NCBI RefSeq assembly: GCF_024734895.1
Contig: NZ_CP091430.1
Span: 7,441,501-7,505,500, forward strand
From: Paenibacillus spongiae
Lineage (GTDB): Bacteria; Bacillota; Bacilli; Paenibacillales; Paenibacillaceae
Reading direction: 5' to 3'
Length of the DNA: 64,000 nt
Program-made: the position numbers and the translations under genes
In this document: piece after piece, positions 58,284 to 64,000 of the stretch
How the letters are laid out: every line of letters starts with the position of its first letter
Numbering within the stretch: position 1 is the first letter of the stretch
Notes under the pieces: generated by a model
What the model was told of the DNA's origin: nothing
Databases searched by the model: none
The model's input: the letters and a program-made list of their open reading frames with translations, nothing else

Positions 58284-61226
58284 TTAGTTCGGCAGACCAA
58301 ATTCAATTCGTTTCAACCGAATTTCATCTTGAATGTACTGACCGTAAGTCATCATCGCTTCACGCGGATCCACTTGCTTGTTGACGACCTTATAAAAAGC
58401 GTTGATCAGATGGCGTCCCGTGAAGTAACCGCCGGGCACTTCGGGAATGCCGCGTACCCATTCGAATTGGGCCTTCAGGTTTCCATAATCGTTCACCGGC
58501 CACGGCAATTGGTCGAGCGCATCGATATTGGCGGTTGGATAGCGGGCAGCCGCACCCATTAAGCCTTCCATTTCCCGGCCGAACATCGTTTGAATTTCCG
58601 TGCTTGTCCACCATTTCATGAATTCCCATGCCGCATCCTGGTCGCTGGCCTGCTTCAGCATGACAACGGCATTGCCGCCGCCCGGTACTGCCCGGTCGAT
58701 CGAGCCGTCCGGCTGAGGGGTGCCCGGTACGGGCGCAAATCCCCACATCCCCCGAATTTCGGGAGCGGAGACGGACAACTGGTTGTAGGTCGTATAGTCC
58801 GCAATGCCGATCGGCATTTCCCCTGTCCGGAACCGGTTGGAAAAGTCGAATTCGACAGGCAATTTATAATCCGTATAGTATTCCGTCCATAATTTGAAAG
58901 CGTCGATGCCGCTCTCGGAATCCAGATCGGATTCCTTGCCGTCATTCCGGTAGAATTCGCCGCCCTGCTGCAGCAGCTTCATGGCGAATACCGAGTTCGG
59001 CGGGAGGTTCTCGCCCGGATAGCTCGGCTGCGTAACGATCGGAAGCCCGAATTCCATATGGTTCTTATCCAGTACGGCAAGAAGCTTGTTGACGTCTTCC
59101 CATGTTTGCGGGATTTCCAGCCCGAGCTCCTTCAGAATGTCCTTGCGATAGAACAGCATATTGAACGTTTGCGTTTCCGGTAGCCCGTAGACCCCCTTGT
59201 TGTAGGTGTACGGTACCATGGCGCTCGGACGGAACCGATCCGAAACCTCTTCGAAATCCGAGAATTGCGATAGATCCGCAACGGCATTCCGCATCGCGTA
59301 GTTGACGGGCACATCGTTGCCGATCTGCATGGCAACATCCGGGCCCTGCCCGGCTAATGTGGCGGGAAGCAGCGTTTGCATCTGCACCAGCTTCAAGTCG
59401 ACGCTTATTCCCGTCTCGGGCGTGAAGGTCTCATCGATCATCGATTTAATGGTTGTCGCCTGATCGCGTCCGCTGCCGATCCATACCGTAATGGCCTTCT
59501 TACTGCCGCCTTCGTCCGTATTGCCGACTTGATTGTAGTCAATGAAGAAGGAATAGAAGAAGGTCAGAATTTGATGCCACAGCTTGGCGAAGAACGACGC
59601 TTTGCCGCTCGGCAGCTTCTCGGAAGGCGAAGCGATATAGATCGCGTCGATTTCAAGCGGATGCTCCTTCGCTTTCAAGATCCAGGTTCCGATCCCTCCC
59701 GTATTGACCTTGAACGCTTTCAGCCGGCTCGGGATCGTATCGGGATTTGCGATCATCTCGTCCAATTGGAGCGTCATCGTCATCAGCAGCGCTTCCTGGT
59801 CGCTGCTTTGTCCGGACAGCTGCTTTAGCCGCTCCGTGACCGACTTGAGCCGCTCGCTCTCCGCTTGGAAGCCGTCCAGAAGGCCGGGAATTTGCTTCTC
59901 TACCCGGTAATCCCGGATCTCGTCGGGCGAGGATCCGGTAACCATCAATATTTTGCGGTACATCCCGTTCAAATTTAAGAGGCTTTCCTCGACTTCGCGA
60001 ATAAGCGAAGCATATTGTCCCAGGCTCGTCTCCAGCCGCAGCACATGCTTGCCTTCCGTCAAATGAAAAAGATACGGATTGTCATCGCCCATCACATCCA
60101 TCCGGTATCCGCTCTGATAACGGAAAGCGACTTCATCCATCTCTTGAAAAGGCACTTGGCCGTCGATGGTTAATCTGCGCGTCGAATATGTACCTCTGAC
60201 AAAGTTCTGCTTGCTCTTGATTCCGATTTTGTACAATCCGGTTTCCGGAACGTTAACTTCCCATTCCACCCACTGCCCGGGTATACGCCAATTGAAACCG
60301 CCTATCGTGTTGATTTTCACTTTGGATGCGCTGTACGGATAGACGGCCGGACTCGAACGATCGGCAAGCGGATAGAGCGTAGGCGATGATTTGCCCGAAG
60401 CATGCTCGCCTTGAATCACGATCATTTGCCCTTCCGTTTCCTTCAATCCTTGCGCCTCATATTGTTTAAGCATCTCTGCGTAGGGAATCGGTTCATCCTG
60501 CTGATATATTTTAAGATGACGAATGACCATCGGCTCTCTTTGCGATACCATCGTCAATGTGTGTTTGCCTTTGGATAAGTAGAACAAATAAGGTTTCGTA
60601 TGATAACCTTCCAGGTCCTTGAAGATCTCTTCCTGCCACTTCGGGCTTTCGATCTGTTTGGGGCGAAGCGCATTTCCCTGATTATCCGCTTTGATCTCAT
60701 CCGATTCATTGCTCCACACCCGCTGGAACTGCATATAAGTCGCTTCGGTGAATGGAATTTCGCCGTCGATCAGCAAGGATCGTTCGATATTCGAGCTCTT
60801 GCCTTCCACTGGAAAATATAAGGCCGACAAATTGTACATGCCCGCTTCTTCTATATTGACTTCCCAACTGATTGCCCCTTGCTCGCCGGTAACAATCGAC
60901 ATGCCTGCCATGCCTTCGTATTGCTCAACCTTCTGCACTTCCATGCCATCGATACTGGAGTAGTCTGCGGCATTCACAATCATTTCCCGCTTGGGGCGGG
61001 ATTGGTCTTGATACCGTTCCAAGTAATCCGTGTAGGTCAGACGATCGTCAGTGTCATCAAGCAGACCGGAATCCGGACTGTCCATATCCGCAGCCGGAGC
61101 ATTATTCTCTTCTGTGGCATGGGCGACCTGAAGTTTCCCGCCAGGAGCCAGGCCCGGCATCGAGAAAAGCAAAATCGCAACCATAGCCGTTACTGCAAGC
61201 TTTCTGAGCCCATGTTTCCTTCTCAA
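58284..61226 (-). CDS. Large secreted fusion: CBM-like modules, helical stalk, ABC solute-binding domain, cassette copy 2
   Basis: The product has 980 residues. The start is TTG at 61226 with GGAGG 7 nt upstream. A signal peptide without lipobox is followed by an Asp/Glu-rich linker. Two beta-sandwich modules follow (GAISWEVNIEEAGMYNLSALYFPVEG and VEWEVNVPETGLYKIGIKSKQNF, with DGQVPFQEMDEVAF). A helical region has LKSVTERLKQLSGQSSDQEALL, then a short hydrophobic stretch near FFAKLWHQILTFFYSFF. The solute-binding domain has FTPETGISVDLKLV, GLPETQTFNMLFYRKDILKELGL and WGFAPVPGTPQPDGS. It matches the protein at 5415-8402 module by module. It sits 122 nt behind the lipoprotein binding-protein gene, separated by a strong hairpin. 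Confidence 0.9.
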   Translation of the reverse strand: MRRKHGLRKLAVTAMVAILLFSMPGLAPGGKLQVAHATEENNAPAADMDSPDSGLLDDTDDRLTYTDYLERYQDQSRPKREMIVNAADYSSIDGMEVQKVEQYEGMAGMSIVTGEQGAISWEVNIEEAGMYNLSALYFPVEGKSSNIERSLLIDGEIPFTEATYMQFQRVWSNESDEIKADNQGNALRPKQIESPKWQEEIFKDLEGYHTKPYLFYLSKGKHTLTMVSQREPMVIRHLKIYQQDEPIPYAEMLKQYEAQGLKETEGQMIVIQGEHASGKSSPTLYPLADRSSPAVYPYSASKVKINTIGGFNWRIPGQWVEWEVNVPETGLYKIGIKSKQNFVRGTYSTRRLTIDGQVPFQEMDEVAFRYQSGYRMDVMGDDNPYLFHLTEGKHVLRLETSLGQYASLIREVEESLLNLNGMYRKILMVTGSSPDEIRDYRVEKQIPGLLDGFQAESERLKSVTERLKQLSGQSSDQEALLMTMTLQLDEMIANPDTIPSRLKAFKVNTGGIGTWILKAKEHPLEIDAIYIASPSEKLPSGKASFFAKLWHQILTFFYSFFIDYNQVGNTDEGGSKKAITVWIGSGRDQATTIKSMIDETFTPETGISVDLKLVQMQTLLPATLAGQGPDVAMQIGNDVPVNYAMRNAVADLSQFSDFEEVSDRFRPSAMVPYTYNKGVYGLPETQTFNMLFYRKDILKELGLEIPQTWEDVNKLLAVLDKNHMEFGLPIVTQPSYPGENLPPNSVFAMKLLQQGGEFYRNDGKESDLDSESGIDAFKLWTEYYTDYKLPVEFDFSNRFRTGEMPIGIADYTTYNQLSVSAPEIRGMWGFAPVPGTPQPDGSIDRAVPGGGNAVVMLKQASDQDAAWEFMKWWTSTEIQTMFGREMEGLMGAAARYPTANIDALDQLPWPVNDYGNLKAQFEWVRGIPEVPGGYFTGRHLINAFYKVVNKQVDPREAMMTYGQYIQDEIRLKRIEFGLPN

Positions 61227-61289
61227 TGTCAGTCCTCCGTTACAATTTCCGTATCGCTCGCATGACGCCTGCGATCGAAATTAGAATCC

Positions 61290-61329
61290 GAACAGGAAAT
61301 TACCGCGAGAACGCGGCAATTTCCTGTTC
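61290..61329 (-). promoter_or_regulatory. Intercistronic stem-loop between two binding-protein genes
   Basis: GAACAGGAAATT-A-CCGCG pairs with CGCGG-C-AATTTCCTGTTC (17 bp with one A-C mismatch, 4-nt loop). There is no U-run after it on the minus strand. Such hairpins behind binding-protein genes stabilise the upstream mRNA or attenuate readthrough, so the lipoprotein would be made in excess. It lies 19 nt beyond the stop and 63 nt before the next start. Confidence 0.7.
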
Positions 61330-61348
61330 AAACGATACCTATATCCGG

Positions 61349-62725
61349 TTATTTCTTGCCGAGCGAGTCTATCGCTGCCTGTGCTTGCTGCTTGTACTTC
61401 TCTACCGTTGCCGTAACGGAAGCATTGTTATCGATGATTTCATTTACTACGTCGTTGTATGGGTACCCCTGATAAGCCCCGTCCAATGAAAGCAAACCGG
61501 TTCCGGCAATATGCTCGCGCAGCATCTGAATGTCTTCCTCGTACTTGTAGCGTTCTTCCAAATAGTTCTGAGAAGGATATTCTTCGGTCTGAGGAATATC
61601 TTGCATTTGCTCATAAATGCTGAATACGACGTCGGCATTTTTTACGCCCTTAGGGATGAATAAGCCATGTCCCTCAAGCGAGTAGGTATATTCCTTGCTG
61701 CCTTTCGGCCCCATTGGAATCGGCACAAGCCCGAACTCGAACGGAAGCTCCCACATCTGCCAGTCGGCCGTGATGAACATGGCGACATCGCCGCCCTTGA
61801 AGGTATCCATTTCTTCCCAATTGGACTTTTTGCCCGTTTTAATTTTCACGACATTCTCTTCGTTATAGAGCTTGTTAACAAACTCCAGCGCTTCGATCAT
61901 TGCGGGATTGGTCAAACCTTCCTTGCCGTTGACATCGTCGGTAACTGCAGCGCCATTCGATGCCGCGAAATCTCTGCCGGCTTTCGCTGCCCAGCCCGAG
62001 AAGCCCCATACATCGATTTTTCCGTCATTGTTCGTATCTTTCGTTGCCATTTTGGCGAGTTCAAGAAACTTGTCCCATGTCCATTCACCGTTGTTGTACA
62101 ATTCATGCGGATCGGGAAGGCCCAGCTGCTTGAAGATGTCCCTGTTGTAGTGCATCATCACGCCGTTGGTCCCAAGTCCGTCGAAGCCGTACTCTTCTCC
62201 GGCGATCTTAGGGGCTTTTCGCAGCAGTTTATTTTCATTGTTGATGTCCGAATCCGAAGAAGTAAACTCGCTTAGCTTCGACAGTTGACCGTTTAATGCG
62301 GCTGCAAGCGCATGCGTATACTCGATCCGGATAATATCCGCGAACGGTTCGCCCGCCAGCGTCGTCGTTACGAACTTCTCTTGCAGCTCCTCATACGGGA
62401 GCGAAATATACTTGATCTTCACGTTATACGTCTTTTCCAGCTCGGCGATTTTGTCCAGCTGCGCTTTACTGGCTGCCGTATCGCCCTTCGGCGTACCGTC
62501 CCAGTTCTGTGCAATCTGAATCGTGCGGCCGCCCAGATCGATCTTCGCCGGCTCTTCCGGCGTATTCGCCGAAGTATTTGCCGGGGTATTCGCCTTGTTG
62601 CCCGAATCGGATGGCGTGTTGCCCGTTTCGCCGCCGTTCTTGCTGTTATTGCTGCCGCAAGCCGCCAATAACGAAATCAACATCGTGCAAATGATTACTA
62701 GAGTGATTGCTCTCATCTTTTTCAC
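61349..62725 (-). CDS. Extracellular solute-binding lipoprotein (family 1), CUT1 type
   Basis: The product has 458 residues. The lipobox LLAAC has the acylated Cys at 23, and a Thr/Asn/Pro linker follows. The solute-binding pattern is visible as IRIEYTHALAAALNGQLSKLSEF, MMHYNRDIFKQLGLPDPHELYNNGEWTWDKFLELAKMATKDTNNDGKIDVWGFSGW, and GDVAMFITADWQMWELPFEFGLVPIPMGP. The start is GTG at 62725 with GGAGG 10 nt upstream; ATG at 62716 is possible. It is the first gene downstream of the cre-bearing promoter and probably feeds permease pair 2 (50873-51775, 49848-50846). Confidence 0.93.
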   Translation of the reverse strand: MKKMRAITLVIICTMLISLLAACGSNNSKNGGETGNTPSDSGNKANTPANTSANTPEEPAKIDLGGRTIQIAQNWDGTPKGDTAASKAQLDKIAELEKTYNVKIKYISLPYEELQEKFVTTTLAGEPFADIIRIEYTHALAAALNGQLSKLSEFTSSDSDINNENKLLRKAPKIAGEEYGFDGLGTNGVMMHYNRDIFKQLGLPDPHELYNNGEWTWDKFLELAKMATKDTNNDGKIDVWGFSGWAAKAGRDFAASNGAAVTDDVNGKEGLTNPAMIEALEFVNKLYNEENVVKIKTGKKSNWEEMDTFKGGDVAMFITADWQMWELPFEFGLVPIPMGPKGSKEYTYSLEGHGLFIPKGVKNADVVFSIYEQMQDIPQTEEYPSQNYLEERYKYEEDIQMLREHIAGTGLLSLDGAYQGYPYNDVVNEIIDNNASVTATVEKYKQQAQAAIDSLGKK

Positions 62726-62828
62726 TGTCTTGATTCCTCCAAAGTTCTATTTTGTTCGACACCATATAGCAAAACCTTCCCCTAATGAATCACGCAACGA
62801 ACCAAGCAATAACATGATAACGCTTTAT

Positions 62829-62838
62829 TAACCAGTTA
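62829..62838. promoter_or_regulatory. Palindromic TAACCAGTTA, possible operator in the leader
   Basis: TAACCAGTTA resembles the second site GAACCGGTTA at 63100-63109, one base shifted in its centre. It lies 104 nt upstream of the binding-protein start in the transcribed leader. This is a candidate for LacI-family regulator binding only. Confidence 0.3.
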
Positions 62839-62976
62839 TTGGTTTGTTTGGTTCGCCTCTTCACTCATTCTCTTATACAAAAACTTGAACAAATGAACCC
62901 CCAAATTGAAATACGAAAGCTTCGCAACTTTTTGGACGTAGTCTGAAGGCGCCACCACCATTTTGAACAAATTGAT

Positions 62977-62990
62977 TGAGAACGTTTTCA
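62977..62990. promoter_or_regulatory. cre-like operator at the promoter of the mannan-type locus
   Basis: TGAGAACGTTTTCA matches the CcpA/LacI-family cre consensus TGWNANCGNTNWCA at every defined position. It lies 6 bp downstream of the -10 box, overlapping the expected transcription start, a position where binding would block initiation. The site could be used by CcpA or by the LacI-type regulator next door. Confidence 0.75.
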
Positions 62991-62995
62991 GCTAA

Positions 62996-63024
62996 ATACT
63001 AACATCTGATAATAATTAGGTCAA
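62996..63024 (-). promoter_or_regulatory. Promoter of the mannan-type locus
   Basis: The -35 TTGACC (63024-63019) and -10 TAGTAT (63001-62996) are 17 bp apart on the minus strand. The leader to the GTG start is about 260 nt. Confidence 0.6.
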
Positions 63025-63099
63025 TACTGTTAGTCTAAAATTTGTTTTTTGTTTTTATAATTTTATTTTTTGTTATGTGATATTGTGCTATTCATATCT

Positions 63100-63109
63100 G
63101 AACCGGTTA
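63100..63109. promoter_or_regulatory. Palindromic GAACCGGTTA, possible upstream operator
   Basis: It contains the perfect palindrome AACCGGTT and lies about 76 bp upstream of the -35 box, between the promoter and the terminator of the LacI gene. Possible site for the LacI regulator; weak evidence. Confidence 0.3.
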
Positions 63110-63127
63110 TTAATTCATACTAAAAAA

Positions 63128-63160
63128 CGGATGAGCAGCACGTGAAGTGCTGCTCATCCG
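63128..63160 (-). terminator. Terminator of the LacI-family regulator gene
   Basis: A perfect 14-bp stem CGGATGAGCAGCAC/GTGCTGCTCATCCG with a 5-nt loop is followed by TTTTTT on the minus strand, 33 nt past the stop. It separates the regulator from the downstream importer operon. Confidence 0.93.
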
Positions 63161-63192
63161 TCATGTCGGTTAAAGTCGATTGCTATTTGTTT

Positions 63193-64000
63193 CTATTTAT
63201 TCCCATTATAGTCGCGCAGGATAACGTCCGCATATACGAGTGTTTTTTCGAAACTGGATTGGGGATTTGCAATTCTCCATAGCATGATATCGACCGCCCG
63301 CATGCCGAGAAGCTCCTTATTGACGTCGACCGTAGCCAGCGTAGGGATCAGCTCGTGCGTATTGTCAAATCCGGTTACCGCGCATTGTGTAAGCGCTATC
63401 CCGCGATTATGAAGGACACCAAGCACTTTCTTGGCATTCGAATCATTCGCACAGACGAACACCTCCGGAAGCTCATCGGCGGGAATCGCGGCAATCGCCT
63501 GCTCAACCTGGTCTTCCTCGGCATCGATCAACTCCGGTCTTTGCTTGCATTCCAGCTGGAATTCTTCCAACGTGGCCCGGAAAGCGATCCATCGTTCGTA
63601 GAAGCTCTGCGCATAGCCGACATTCCCGACAAACTGAAAACTCTTATACCCTTTGCTTATCAGCTTGGTGATCATTTCTTGCATGCAGGAAAAGTTATCC
63701 GTCAGGATCGTATCGCAGTGCAGGGTCGGATCGAAGTGATCCACCATAACAATAGGAATATGCAATTCCTTGATATCCAGCAGAATCTGTCTGGAGATCG
63801 TCCCGACCGTGATGATCCCATGAATGGCATCGGGATTCAACAACGAGAAGACATGGTCGCTCGTCGGTTCCGTCAACGTCAATATATCCAGTCCCTTCTG
63901 ATTCAAGCGGACCGATACACCGTCAAAGATAGGGCCCCAATAGAGGGAATCCCGATTTTGAAACCGAATATTCGGAAAAAGAACGACAATTGTCCCCGAC
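63193..64000 (-). CDS. LacI/GalR-family transcriptional regulator (N-terminus beyond window edge)
   Basis: The frame is open to the right edge (269 codons seen), so the helix-turn-helix lies outside. What is visible is the ligand-binding core: IVVLFPNIRFQNRDSLYWGPIFDGVSVRLNQKGLDILTL, the hinge of the first subdomain, then GIITVGTISRQILLDIKELHIPIVMVDHF, GYKSFQFVGNVGYAQSFYERW, PEVFVCANDSNAKKVLGVL, and AVTGFDNTHELIPTLATVDVNKELLGMRAVDIMLWRI. LacI-type regulators release operators on binding sugars. It is adjacent to and upstream of the importer locus on the same strand, so it is probably the local regulator. Confidence 0.9.
   Translation of the reverse strand, partial: SGTIVVLFPNIRFQNRDSLYWGPIFDGVSVRLNQKGLDILTLTEPTSDHVFSLLNPDAIHGIITVGTISRQILLDIKELHIPIVMVDHFDPTLHCDTILTDNFSCMQEMITKLISKGYKSFQFVGNVGYAQSFYERWIAFRATLEEFQLECKQRPELIDAEEDQVEQAIAAIPADELPEVFVCANDSNAKKVLGVLHNRGIALTQCAVTGFDNTHELIPTLATVDVNKELLGMRAVDIMLWRIANPQSSFEKTLVYADVILRDYNGNK

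Noticed and set aside
1-64000. tRNA, rRNA or replication origin sequences
   Set aside because: No cloverleaf ends, rRNA-like conserved blocks or DnaA-box clusters were noticed when reading both strands.

Overview
The window is about 54-55% GC and reads as a Paenibacillaceae chromosome (Paenibacillus or a close relative). The basis is strong Shine-Dalgarno sites, many TTG/GTG starts, several carbohydrate ABC importers with UgpC/MsmX-type energetics, an SLH-domain protein, copper-amine-oxidase-like wall domains, KinA/KinE-like PAS kinases and CcpA-type cre sequences. No rRNA, tRNA, CRISPR array or intact insertion sequence was found. This is an inference from gene content, not a species identification.

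Layout. (1) 1-10385, minus strand: an operon of a membrane protein, one ABC ATPase, a very large solute-binding fusion, two MalF/MalG-type permeases, an NHL-TPR-Yip1 fusion protein and a DUF5696 protein that runs off the left edge. (2) 10700-36900: mostly single housekeeping or accessory genes. These include a wall/DUF3298 protein, a metallophosphoesterase with an AAC(3)-family acetyltransferase, DinB, an ankyrin lipoprotein, an SLH protein beside an OmpR/HK pair, two methyltransferases, a PAS kinase, and an ArsR-AHSA1 operon. They also include a transporter-dioxygenase-esterase operon with a divergent XRE-cupin regulator, an MFS transporter, an EEP nuclease/phosphatase, a GDPD and a LOG protein. 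(3) 36700-43150: a small membrane protein, an APH(4)-like kinase preceded by a 67-bp tandem repeat, and a three-gene operon with a 1222-residue protein carrying four AAA-type modules. (4) 43381-64000: a phytanoyl-CoA-dioxygenase-like gene, then an 18-kb minus-strand carbohydrate locus. In transcription order that locus holds a LacI-type regulator, a cre-bearing promoter, a lipoprotein solute-binding protein, the large fusion binding protein, permease pair 1, NHL-TPR, Yip1, DUF5696, permease pair 2, GH4, a GH2 beta-mannosidase and a GH26 mannanase.

The main discovery candidate is that regions 1 and 4 carry the same block in the same order: large CBM-like/helical/solute-binding fusion, MalF-type permease, MalG-type permease, NHL propeller plus TPR, Yip1-type membrane domain, DUF5696. 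The NHL-TPR and Yip1 parts are one polypeptide in region 1 and two overlapping genes in region 4, which is a gene-fusion signal that they work together. I infer a membrane-associated glycan capture/processing/import machine. In region 4 its substrate is probably a beta-mannan-type oligosaccharide, because the operon ends with GH2 and GH26 enzymes. Only one ABC ATPase gene is visible for three permease pairs, so it may be shared.

Other structure: two inverted ~104-bp copies of a dispersed repeat (38078-38180 and 48395-48498), repeat arms in front of the mannanase terminator region, an intercistronic hairpin behind the lipoprotein binding protein, and an unexplained structured segment at 20942-21200.
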